From NCBI RefSeq assembly GCF_000485595.1, contig NW_014577219.1, positions 39,129 through 71,613 of the forward strand: a stretch of DNA of 32,485 nt. Reading direction: 5' to 3'. Shown here piece after piece: positions 10,693-22,100 of the stretch. Positions within the stretch are counted from its first letter, which is position 1; every line of letters starts with the position of its first letter. The DNA comes from Priapulus caudatus (lineage: Eukaryota; Priapulida; Priapulimorpha; Priapulimorphida; Priapulidae). The notes below the pieces were generated by a model. The model did not search any database, was not told the DNA's origin, and saw only the letters and a list, made by a program, of their open reading frames with translations. A program made the position numbers and the translations under genes.

Positions 10693-11209
10693 CAGGGGCG
10701 TAGCGCGCTCCACGCAGCGCGATTTTGAAAGTCTTGTAGCACGACTCACCTGACGCGGAAGCGCACCTCGGTTGCGCGGAGCGCAACAAGAAAATTTTGG
10801 TTTTACAAACCCCCCCCCCAGATGGCCGAAACGCACCTTCGCGAGGTTCATTCGTTCCCTGGCCTCGTGCTAACTGAGACACCTCATTCAATAATAAACA
10901 CAAAAAACACAAACGAGTTAAAATGTTAAAAAGCTGACAAGATCGGATCCTAGTATTTTTCGGCGGGTAGAGTGTTGAATGAAACGGCACGCGATAGAAA
11001 TGACAGCCTAGATGACAGAAGAATAGGTCACCTAATTTAGCCATATTCTTGCTACGTTCATTTCAATAGTTTTTCCTGCCTAGACTCTTAAAACTCGTCC
11101 AGCAAGCTTATGGATTTGAATTATGGGTGTTTTAAAAAAAAAGATAACTTGGCCAAAAAAAGTGTAGGCCCGGGCCTACAGTGAGTGCTACATACTGGCT
11201 ACGCCCCTG
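10693..11209. mobile_element. Candidate MITE with CAGGGGCGTAGC ends
   Basis: CAGGGGCGTAGC at 10693 is matched by its inverted copy GCTACGCCCCTG (CTACGCCCCTG firmly) ending at 11209. The 517-bp interior includes C-run and A-run tracts and no gene. Flanks share only TAGA, so no convincing target duplication could be established. The GCGTAGCC end sequence also appears as fragments near 2450 and 6640. Confidence 0.5.
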
Positions 11210-11369
11210 ATAGAGACTTGTACTAGACTACTAGTAGTACAGTAGTATCGTCTGTCTACAGTTGCATTTTGCAATCGTGTCTAGGAAGAGCACCCAGCGC
11301 CACCTATCGTGAATATAAGTGTTCGTCACGCTCTCGTAGCACTCACTGTGCATGTACATGCTAGCAGCA

Positions 11370-11466
11370 CAATAATTTTAATGCTTTTAATAATGCTTAA
11401 GTAATAATGCTTTTAATGCTTTTAATAATGCTTTTAATAACGCTTAAGTAATTAATAATGCTTTTA
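11370..11466. repeat. AATAATGCTTTT short tandem repeat
   Basis: Repeated TAATGCTTTTAATGC units and TAATGCTTAAGTAA variants occur in an AT-rich tract. Confidence 0.75.
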
Positions 11467-12539
11467 AACACGTTACGGCAACACGTTTCCTGCTGCTTTT
11501 CTTTCCGATTCACCAAAGTTTGCAAATAATTGGGTTTTATCACTTTTACAGGATTCGTTCATGACTGGGGCACAAAACCAGCATTGCCAGCATTCCAAGA
11601 TTTTGCACAGCTGCGACCCAAAGGGCTAGGACAGAACGTTAATTAATGAAACCTTATTAAATAAAATATACCGAAGCGAAGCTGGCTTTTGTGAGACGCA
11701 ATTAAGTTCAAGCTCAAGTTTATTGACATGATAAAGGCATGTCATGTGAAACGTGTAGCAGTTGCTTATTGAATGTGGTGTAGAAACAGAGTTATAGTTA
11801 CTACGGTGAGTTACCTTTCTTTCTAAAGGCACATTTTATTAACACAAACTGGAATGATGACAGAGCATATTATAACAAATTAGTAGAGAAAACAGTGGAA
11901 TTTCCCAAGATGGCTACTTTTTACTATTATTTATGAATAGCAGGGTCAAAATAGCAAATGAGACTAAATTCTCACTTTTCATGTACAATTCCCTGTAGCT
12001 TAGCCAAATCACTCACTTAGTCCGATTCACATTAAATACACGCTTCAAACTTGATCAATATAAATTACAAATTGATAAAAACCATCTTTCCAATTTAAAT
12101 TTCCAACGTTCCACGTAATAAATCGACTAAATCACAGATGTTACATACATATCCGCCCCTCATTAAACAATGTGGAAGTATATTACCGCGTTTCGTGCCC
12201 AACGTAGTACACGCTTTCTCTGACAAGATGTCTCCAACAATCATTTTGCATCCTAGAAGCTGCTGAAGCTTGGTGTGGTGGACATTCTTATCTGTGTTTT
12301 CGCTACCGTACGGTATGTTACACAATTCAGTGGAATAGCCTATAGTATACAGGGACCCTAGCCTATAGTATATACTAACCATAGAAATAATATAGGTAGA
12401 CTATGTGTCTCTATGTGCCTCTAGTTGTCTCTAGGTGTCTCTATGATACTAACCAATGTCAACCTACGCTCATAGTCAGAGGGCACATGAAATACAAGGA
12501 ATTTTAACGTCCGCTAAAAGTTGTTCGTTAACGAACGAA
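11467..12539. other. No gene recognised
   Basis: AT-rich DNA contains short open frames on the minus strand without recognisable content. A loose CTCTATGTGT decamer repeat lies at about 12400-12445. Confidence 0.4.
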
Positions 12540-12563
12540 AGTTGTCCGGAGGCATAGCGGACA

Positions 12564-12572
12564 ACACACACA

Positions 12573-12608
<36 letters not shown>

Positions 12609-13411
12609 CACACGCAAACGCACTCACACACACACGCACACACACACACACACNNNNNNNNNNNNNNNNNNNNNNNNNNNNNNNNNNNNNNNNNNNNNNN
12701 NNNNNNNNNNNNNNNNNNNNNNNNNNNNNNNNNNNNNNNNNNNNNNNNNNNNNNNNNNNNNNNNNNNNNNNNNNNNNNNNNNNNNNNNNNNNNNNNNNNN
12801 NNNNNNNNNNNNNNNNNNNNNNNNNNNNNNNNNNNNNNNNNNNNNNNNNNNNNNNNNNNNNNNNNNNNNNNNNNNNNNNNNNNNNNNNNNNNNNNNNNNN
12901 NNNNNNNNNNNNNNNNNNNNNNNNNNNNNNNNNNNNNNNNNNNNNNNNNNNNNNNNNNNNNNNNNNNNNNNNNNNNNNNNNNNNNNNNNNNNNNNNNNNN
13001 NNNNNNNNNNNNNNNNNNNNNNNNNNNNNNNNNNNNNNNNNNNNNNNNNNNNNNNNNNNNNNNNNNNNNNNNNNNNNNNNNNNNNNNNNNNNNNNNNNNN
13101 NNNNNNNNNNNNNNNNNNNNNNNNNNNNNNNNNNNNNNNNNNNNNNNNNNNNNNNNNNNNNNNNNNNNNNNNNNNNNNNNNNNNNNNNNNNNNNNNNNNN
13201 NNNNNNNNNNNNNNNNNNNNNNNNNNNNNNNNNNNNNNNNNNNNNNNNNNNNNNNNNNNNNNNNNNNNNNNNNNNNNNNNNNNNNNNNNNNNNNNNNNNN
13301 NNNNNNNNNNNNNNNNNNNNNNNNNNNNNNNNNNNNNNNNNNNNNNNNNNNNNNNNNNNNNNNNNNNNNNNNNNNNNNNNNNNNACATACGCACACACAC
13401 ACACACACACA

Positions 13412-13454
<43 letters not shown>

Positions 13455-13490
13455 GCGCGCGCGCGCTTACACGCACGCACACATACGCAC
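12564..13490. repeat. CACG/CA microsatellite interrupted by an assembly gap
   Basis: CACGCACG and CACA repeats run up to 12653 and resume at 13385, so the gap is inside or bounded by the same repeat. The right side ends with a CGCGCG run and ACGCAC. Frames through the gap are meaningless. Confidence 0.95.
12654..13384. other. Assembly gap (731 N)
   Basis: There is an unbroken run of N. Content is unknown; the flanks suggest a collapsed or unresolved CACG repeat. Confidence 1.
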
Positions 13491-13499
13491 TTTCATGTC

Positions 13500-14505
13500 A
13501 GTCTGCTAAAATACGTCTGCTAAAATACGTCTGCTAAAACACCCTAGGAGCCAGGGCATGATTGTGTGACATTCTACTCGTTAACATAAAGCATTTTTGT
13601 TCATTCATATGTATATATATATCTTTTATTCCTTGGTAGTTTTTACAGCTTCAACGTGCGTATTCGTATTCGTGAAATATTCGTATTCGCATGCATATAT
13701 CGTGATACGTATCGTATTCGTGACCTAGTGTATTCGTTACAGCCCTATTACACAGTCATGCTTGTTTTTAATTTGGGGTGTGTCCAATAAAAAGTCTTGT
13801 TGCTCATATATATGCCGTGAAATACGGTACATAATTTCACTTATGTAAACGTGTTTTATAAGCTATATACGAAGGATCCGGATCACACTGTCAATCAGGA
13901 ATGAGAAATAATCTGACAAAGGCGTTTTTGAGAATAGAGTACACGTACATGAAACAAATTCCAAACTCAAGATATTACATCATTTAACTGCCTAACTATA
14001 CATTTGTTTATGCATTAAAAAAGAGTTTGATGCTTTCTAATACACCTATACTGTGATTGTGCCACAAGGTCAAAATACAACTCCCTGCAGATATTTTTTA
14101 TGGTTTTAGTAAACTGCTATTATTTGTTTTAATAGTAATTTTATTAAACACACTAGGTAGGGTACAATACAAGCAATATGGCCAGCCGTACTAATGATTA
14201 GTATCAAAATAATCTTACAACCCACTACGATTTCTATCCCTAAATGATCCCTCAATTACTGGAATATTATTTGTTCAACAGAGTTCTCTGCTCTTCCTCT
14301 TTTTCCCAACGTCCTTATATACTTTTTTGGTTTTACTGTGTCTCTAACAGTTGTTGAGATTTAATGATATTATACTGTATATTTCCTTCATCTTCATTTT
14401 CTCCAGCAGATACACTCACTCTTCCTCAATTGTTGTCACGATTGCCATACATCAGGCGATAGTATCAAATAATCACTTCAGTTCAATCAACGAATGAGCT
14501 ACAAA
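13500..14505. other. No gene recognised; hAT-like end fragment near 13660-13745
   Basis: The minus strand reads AGGGCTGTAACGAATACAC and then ATACGAATAT-type repeats. This resembles hAT transposon ends, but no partner end was found. The rest is AT-rich and without recognisable features. It probably lies downstream of the transporter gene. Confidence 0.35.
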
Positions 14506-14507
14506 TA

Positions 14508-14675
14508 CCGTATATGATCGCGCAATAACCGCAAGATTTCAACCCTGTATTTGCTCTGCGGTTTATAAGTGCGCCATACCGTGAGGGGAAATGAACTAGG
14601 CGCAATACTTGGTTACCCGATTCAAATTGAGGAGCGGCTTATAGGCGCCTGCGGTTATTACACGATCATATACGG
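14508..14675. mobile_element. 168-bp MITE with 25-bp inverted ends and TA flanks
   Basis: CCGTATATGATCGCGCAATA at 14508 is matched, with two mismatches, by its inverted copy ending at 14675; both arms continue into ACCGCA. The element is flanked by TA at 14506-14507 and 14676-14677, the target duplication expected of Tc1/mariner-type elements. It lies about 120 bases past the transporter stop codon and may be in its 3' UTR. Confidence 0.8.
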
Positions 14676-14797
14676 TACTAGAAATCACAGCAGCTCACCT
14701 GTGAAATGCTAACATGTAACGCTGCGGCTCTGCAGTACTTCAAACAGCTGAAGCCTTCGTCTGGTCCCGATTCCATCAATTCCAATCAATCGTATAA

Positions 14798-14909
14798 TCA
14801 ATGGAATTTAGTGCGGAGGTACATAACCAAGGTTCCTGCTCCGAACGTTGACACTGTGGTGACCATTGGTAGTGTGGACAGCAGCCCAATCGTTGACATA
14901 CCATGCCCA
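14798..14909 (-). CDS. Transporter terminal exon I (SGHG motif and stop)
   Basis: The acceptor is TTTTGCAG. One base completes the serine codon, giving TSGHGMS across the junction, then hydrophobic GLLSTLPMV and FGAGTLVMYL, a short basic tail RTKFH and TGA at 14798-14800. This is the expected C-terminal membrane segment. The family SGHGxS motif is exactly continued across a 1.3-kb intron, which is strong support for the gene model. Confidence 0.9.
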
Positions 14910-16154
14910 CTGCAAAATGTAAACGAATTGCGGTTAAAAAGAGATCTCTGCGCTCAAGATTTTATCAACAACTAAATCGGGCATTCATTCCACTATAGTT
15001 CATAGGGTGTTTCGTAAACCGATGCGTCCTCCACACAATATTACATTTTGTTGGCCCCGTTACATTATATTGTCACGCATCACTGTGTGCAGGACCTGAA
15101 TGATAGAGAAATTAGCAGACCATCATGAAGTCTGGAGAAATTTTCGACAAGAGTAGTGAGTGGTCTCGACGATTACAAAGTTTACAAGACCGAAATAAAA
15201 TTGTAGCAAATCAAGCGTAAATTTAATTATCCCTAGAGTCATCAACAGGGAGGTCAGCCCCTAGCTGACATCTCAGCGTGGACCATCTGCGAGAGACTAC
15301 GACAAAGAAGATGAAGAAGCATAAATTAAACACCATCTCAAACTAGAGCACTCGGAGAGCACAGACCTCCGCCAAGGCAGCTGAATTCTCTCACTGTGAA
15401 AATTTTTATTTATTAATTAATTAATTAAGTGGGAAAATTAATTAATTAATTAATTAATTAATTGCATCCGGATCACCACCACTATTGATAGATAGATATT
15501 CGCTGAGTGCAAGCGTGCAGGTGGGGGAGGACTGTGGTTGCCCCTTAGCCTGTGGTTGCGTGTTTGTAAGTCTACAGCCAGCGCACCTAGCGGAAGTGAA
15601 CTGAAACGTGCATGTTCACAAACACACAAACCAACACTCAAACACACGCCGGTGAAAACATAACCTCTGCCAAGCCCCTGGCGGAGGTAACAACGCAGTG
15701 GAATACGTGAATGACGTAACACTCGTTCATTCATTCACGAGGTGAAGCACGATAGTTCATAGGTAACGGCAAGTGAGCAATGACTGAATATTTATGCTTT
15801 TCAAATACAGCAAGGTACTGTGAATTGTGTTCGTCACCCACGTGCCATTTGAGTAGGTCACACCCAACTTTAACCCGCCCAAATTTTTTTTATATCTGGC
15901 ACCGTGGTGGGCTGGGCAAGAATTGTAGCCTACCTATTGGTGAAAAACTAAACCTTGAAGCCTTGAATAAACAGAAGCAATGTCAACGAGATAATAACGC
16001 TTTGCAAGTCAGGCCGTACCTCGATTTTTTATCTGAGAGTTTTTCACACCTCGGTGTCGGTTGCAAGTACAACCTGTTACCACGCACGCACACGCGCACG
16101 CACGAACGCAGGCACGCACGCACGCATGCGCGCAAGCATATACATACACACACA

Positions 16155-16198
<44 letters not shown>

Positions 16199-19100
16199 CT
16201 CACCTCGTACAGCCGTGGGCGAGCCGGGTTCCGAATATCATCACGGCACCGCCGATGATGGCGTGCGACTTAGTCACTCCCATCGCGTCGCCGAGAGACT
16301 GGGATGCACGAGCGGAGAGGTAGCCTCCCAGGGCTGCTCCTCCCATGAACACCACCTGCAAAGCAACGAGGAAAGCGAGTGTGAATCAGCGGTGGCGGCG
16401 ACGGTCGCGCGGCGCCGACTTCCAAAGTTCGGCGAGGATCGCGTTAAATAACTGCTTGATGTCATGCTCAGAAAAAAATTACGAACGTCGACCCAGGGGG
16501 ACGCATCCCGGCAGCACACAAAACACAAAGATTGCGTTCCAAAAGAAGCTCAGGGAAAACGAGCACGTGCAGGTAGATTCGCATCAAATATAACCGATTA
16601 GGGGATATCAATTAGGGGCCGCAGTGGTTCTTAACCATTTTTGAGTCATGGACCGCTTTGAGAATCTGCTGAAAGCTACGGACTCTCCACTGAAAGCTAC
16701 ACTAAATTCTCCAGAAAAATGCACATGAGCACATAAACACAATATTTTGCATACAATGGGGTTCACTGACCCCCTGATGCCCATCCACGAACCCCAAAGA
16801 GGTACCGTGGACCACAGGTTAAAAACCCCTGGATTAGGGGATACGATTTAGGATGCTTCGTCCTTTTCGCGTCGAGGGTACAAATTCCGCAGGTGCACGC
16901 AGGTCCTCCTTCCCGTTCTCTCACCTGCCACCAGTTGACCATGCCGGAGCGAGTCTTCGTCAGGTAAGGCGAGAGCTTCTGAAGCGGCTTGCAGCAGAGA
17001 AGCTGAGAGGTGACTGTGCAGTAACTCGTGCTCGCGCCGATATGCTTCGTCATCATCTGCACGATCGGGATTTGCAGCAGTCCGATGATGATGCCTGAAG
17101 CCATGCCAAGATGTCGTCAGTGTGATGGTGACACTACAGTTATCATCCTCTACAAGGTGCGAAATTAACGGGAGTTCGCTGCCAGACTCCCTGATTTTAT
17201 ATATGCAGGAGTCCGTGTGACTCTCTGAAAATTCTGCCATACTAACTAGTTCGTTCCAGAGCACGGCCTCGCCGAATTACCGTATTTTTTCAGCAAATGT
17301 CCAAAGAAAATTTTGCAGACATGCAACTGCATGAATCTTCAAAATAAGCGCATGCGTTATTGTTAATATCTTTAATTTTTAACTTCAGACTGCAGACTCC
17401 CTCATTTTGCCTCGGACTCCTTCTTTTTAAGGGCCTTGTTCAAAAGTTAATTTCTACCCCTGCTCTATCTGCATCTCTCATCTCTATATATCCATCTCTC
17501 ATCACATATCTGTGTTAACTCAGGGTGTTCACTCGTCAATTCAATTCAACTCAATTCAATTTAATTTATTTACACATATTAATTACATTCTGGAGGTAAC
17601 ACATTAGTTAAGCAAGTTAATAGATAATAACCAAATAAAACTAAATAAATAGAAAGTGATGGAGGGCGAAATGACAATTCAGTAAATATTAGTCCTCAGG
17701 TCATATGGCACCATATATTAAAGTCAGGTAGTAATATGCTTGAAAACTGCGTAAAGGGTTGTGATGGGAACTATAATATAGGAAACAATTTCCAATTCGG
17801 TATCTAAACATGAATAGTTGGCATTATACACATGCAACACAGAAATGTAATTAACTGTCAAAATTCTAAATATATACAGTCACGTAGTAATATACTTGAA
17901 ACCTGCATAAAGGGTTATGATGAGAACTATATATATAGGAATTAATTCCCAATTCAGTATCTAAACCTGAATAGGCAGCAGTGAACACATGCACCGCAGG
18001 AATGTAATTAACTGTCCAAATTCTATATATATACAGCCAGGTAGTAATATGCTTGAAAACTGCATAAAAGGTTGTACGGAGAACTATATAGGTTATTAAT
18101 TTCCAATTCAGTATCTAAACATAAATAAGTAGCAGTGAACGCATGCACCGCAGGAATGTAATTAACTGCTCAAATTCTAAATACGTACATCGCTGCCCTA
18201 CAATATTGTCACTCTACCAGCAATAATAAATCTAATTAGATTTCAATACTAGGTTGTGAACTTTTAGAATTCACTTTACCTGTTGAGTAAGGTGCCCAGG
18301 AGACTCGTGAGAATAAACCTACACTTGCATCGGAGACAAACACCTGTAAATATGATACCAAATTACATCCGCTATTGTCGTATTATATAATAACGTATAG
18401 ATGGGCCGATGACCACATAAATATATGCTTGAAGCGCTAACATTTAAATCTGCGAGGTCAGCATCCGTATTCAACACTTACTAGGCATAACAATGCCATT
18501 AGTTAGAAAAAATTACATGATTGACAAAAATTTGAAGTCGAGTGTTAATGGCAGAGAGCCCAGGTAGGTAGCAGATTTTAAATGCCAAGAGATTTATCGT
18601 ATAGTGAAAAAGCATATTCTTGCGGGTCTAAAACCAACAAAGATTACAATTTTACTTACGTCATCTTCCCAAGGAAAAGAGTATTCGAGGGCCATGACTA
18701 CTCCTGCAGTAAGCAGTGCCAACGGTGGACCGAGGAAGAAATAGGGAGTTGAAAACATTGCCTGCAACCTGCAGGTAAATTTTAGACCATGGTAATACCC
18801 TGGGACCATGCGATAATTCAAACGAACATAAAAATGACAACGTTGAATTAAAACATTTAAAAATAATGGAGTAACCATTTATTATTGGAAAATATCGTCA
18901 CATATTAAGTTATATTACGAAATATAGTTTTCGCTTCTCCGAAATTGGAAATCTCAAATTAGCCCGTGGACACTTCGCCACTGCAAAGTACCTCTGCACT
19001 CTTGCGCAACAAAAGTCAACAAACGAACTGCTACGCGGGGGGCGCGTGATTTAGATAGCGACGACCGGGGGGGGGGGGGGGGGGTCACGTACGTGTATTT

Positions 19101-22100
19101 CTCCGGGGACATCGGTGACTTTGGTGAGGTAAAAGCGGCGAAGAGAGGTTCGAGCAAACCATAAGTGAGAGCACCGATCATGCCTCCTAGCACCGTGTAT
19201 CCTGCAAGATAAAACGCGAACGTCAATACGACGGCACGCACATACCGCGCGAGGCTGACGATTCGGAGACAGGTAGAAGAGAATTCTGTCGCTGTCGTAG
19301 TGTGCGAGGAAAACGTTGCAATGTTGCTTACCTGCATTCTCTACTCCTGCTCCTAGCTGAACAACTGCCAGCTCAGGTGTCTGCAAAGAATCGTACGAAT
19401 ATTCTATTGCACGAAGCGGCTTTCAAAACCATTTAGTCGAGTTTTGATCTTAAAAGTTAGTGGCTTTTCACGCGCAAAAGTACAGCACCGACTATGCATT
19501 TTATTCTATAGACGGAAGTATAAATGGAGGGATTGAGGGACACACTTGGCATGGTCAGATGTGCTAAACCCTTGCTGGTGCTTGATCGGCTAGTTTACAT
19601 TCGATATCATTTTGCTCTTACATGATAGTCATGCCACAAGGAACATTATTCAAGTTTATATGCGCACAGTATGCACCACACGCTTAGAAATAGAGTGATA
19701 CTGTATTGATCTCGTATTACTACTAAGCTACGCAAAAAATACGCACCACAAATTCCAAATAACATAGCTAAAATATAAAGGTAAATATGACCTTGAGGTA
19801 TTATATCAAGAGCATATAAAGAAAGAGAGCGTACAACGGTGAAATGCTGAAACCATGTTGCAGTATTAGTCGAATTAAGAAACTTTGCCCGTTTTATTTT
19901 GACGATTCCTTGCGGTATTATTGATCAGCTGTCCTATCTTACTAATATAAAACAAACCGCTTGTCCCTACGATGCTCCTACGCTGAGATAATGAGCGGAG
20001 AAAATCTTGTATTTTCGCCGAAAACCGACTCAAGATCACTGTTTACTGCGACCCTCTCTCGCTTTGTGGCCAGTGTGTTGCTTCCGGTCGCCGCTGTGTA
20101 GCGCCATGGTAGCGCTGACTCATTACGTCAGTACTACAGAGATTACTACACATCCAGCGTGAGGTGGGCACAGGTGGGGGTCATCACTATGGCAATCAAT
20201 AACAGTCGTCACTCATTTCATTTGTCAATCATTGACGGAAACACGCGAGGTTTCCCGAAGTTATCTCAAAGCGAGAGACAGTCGCAGTAAACAGTGATCT
20301 CGAGTCAGTTTTCGGCGAAAATACCAGATTTTCACCGCTCATTATCTCAGCGTAGGGGCATCGTAGGGACATGAGGTTTGTTTTTTATAAACAAGGTAGG
20401 ACAGCTGATCAATACTGCAAAGAATCGTCAAAATAAAACGGGGAAGTTTCTTAATTCGACTAATACTGCAACATGGTTTCAGCATTTCACCGTTGCACGC
20501 TCTCGTTCTTTATACGCTCTGTGTGTGTGCGTGCGTGCGTGCGTGCGCGTGCATCTGAGTGTGCATCTGAGTGTGCGCATGTGCGTGTGCATGTGGGTGC
20601 ACGTGTGTGCGTGCCCACGTGTGTAATCAAGGTTAACTGACATAGCAACATATTCTGAGACAAAGTCCACCATTTGCACTTAGTGGATACTGTCTGATAA
20701 ACGACAGGCTCGTGATCTGCGATGTATCCATATTCAGCCAGCGTTAGGCAGATTGAAAATGACTACAGCTGCTGCATCATATCATCTAAGTGGAAAATAA
20801 TAGATGTACATGTGGCCCTGTTGAGTAATTAATGGATCATCAGAATGACAGGTGTGCTCTGTCTCACCTGTAGCTAATAAGCAACCCTGCCACGAAATGC
20901 TCATCCACACTTTCTACTAGTGAAACAGCTGTACTTGACATACAAGATGAAGGAAAGTGAAAGGATGGCAATTTAACTATAATTCAATTAATTATTTTAT
21001 ACAGAATTCGGCAGAAGATTCAAACAATCGATCTGCATACAATTTCACACACTGGAATTATTTATAAAATAGTGAAATTTCATAGGACATCAATGCAATG
21101 AAATCTTTAACACTATGATAGTTTTTTTCATAGACATTATGTGCTCATATAATGATGGAAATTTCATTTCACAATAATAGTAAAGATGGCTTTATTGTGA
21201 TGTGCATATGATATACCACCATAATATGATTCATAAAATTTTTCAGTTAATGATAACACACAGAATTAAGTTTCCACTTAATAAACACACACCGCCACGT
21301 TCGCTTGACGCCGTAAAGCAAGCGGTACCACTTGGTTCAACTTACAGCTCCACAGAGGGCAATGCCAATACCCTGAAGAGTTCCACCAAGAGTGCATGCC
21401 AACACACCCTTGTTGTTGTTCTTCAGACCGTTGAGATGTTCCTGCAGCATCTGGCGAGTTGATGGGTGGCTGTCTGGTAGAACCATCATCATACTGAACG
21501 ACAGCATTCCTACGCAAGACAAAATCAACTTGAAGTGATAACGTCATTGTAAATAGTAAAAGTAGAAAAATTATCCCCTTTTTCACAAAATGGAAGTGAT
21601 TCTGGTCACTTTTTATGATTAAATTTCTGCATTAAGCCTATGCTTCCCATTTTGCTATTCCGTTCAATGTGAACAAACACTCGTGACTGATACATAGCCC
21701 ATAGCAAGCATTTAATGTCGTGATCAGAATATCAAATTGCCCAGATTTTTTGAATTTTTAACTAGTCGAAAAACAATTTTATCAGGTAAGAATTTGAGGA
21801 TATATTTACTGCCATTGATACTTACTTTTTATGTAAAAAAATTGCAACAATTTTTTTTTACAAATATACACCATAGAAAATTCGTGACGTAGTCAATTTA
21901 AGTCGAATTTCCAGGCATTCTAAAGTATATCTCACGTAAATAATAAAGATTATTATCAGTGACAGTGAACAATTTAGAACACATAATATCAGGGCAAGGT
22001 GATGCTTCCCTGTGTGTGTACGTGCATTTTGGCTTTTTTCACATCATGATCAGTGACTAGTTGTAATATTATGGATCAACTCATGTTGTTAGTTGGCAGT

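Noticed and set aside
10693-11209. hAT assignment for the CAGGGGCGTAGC element
   Set aside because: The ends suit hAT, but no 8-bp target duplication is present at these boundaries, so only a generic MITE call is kept.
12476-13537. Long frames of 274-338 residues
   Set aside because: Most of each frame is N from the assembly gap and the rest is CACG repeat.
14706-14975. 89-residue plus-strand frame
   Set aside because: It is antisense to the terminal transporter exon, whose reading on the minus strand continues the SGHG family motif.
15780-16451. 223-residue plus-strand frame
   Set aside because: It runs across a CACG repeat and antisense to transporter exon H; it has no recognisable domain.
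16848-17264. 138-residue minus-strand frame overlapping exon G
   Set aside because: It is another frame of the same exon plus intron; the supported reading is the 16925-17094 exon with GLLQIPIV.
17724-18195. CRISPR-like array or coding repeat
   Set aside because: There are three diverged 156-bp tandem units without spacers, within a eukaryotic intron, and no open frame.
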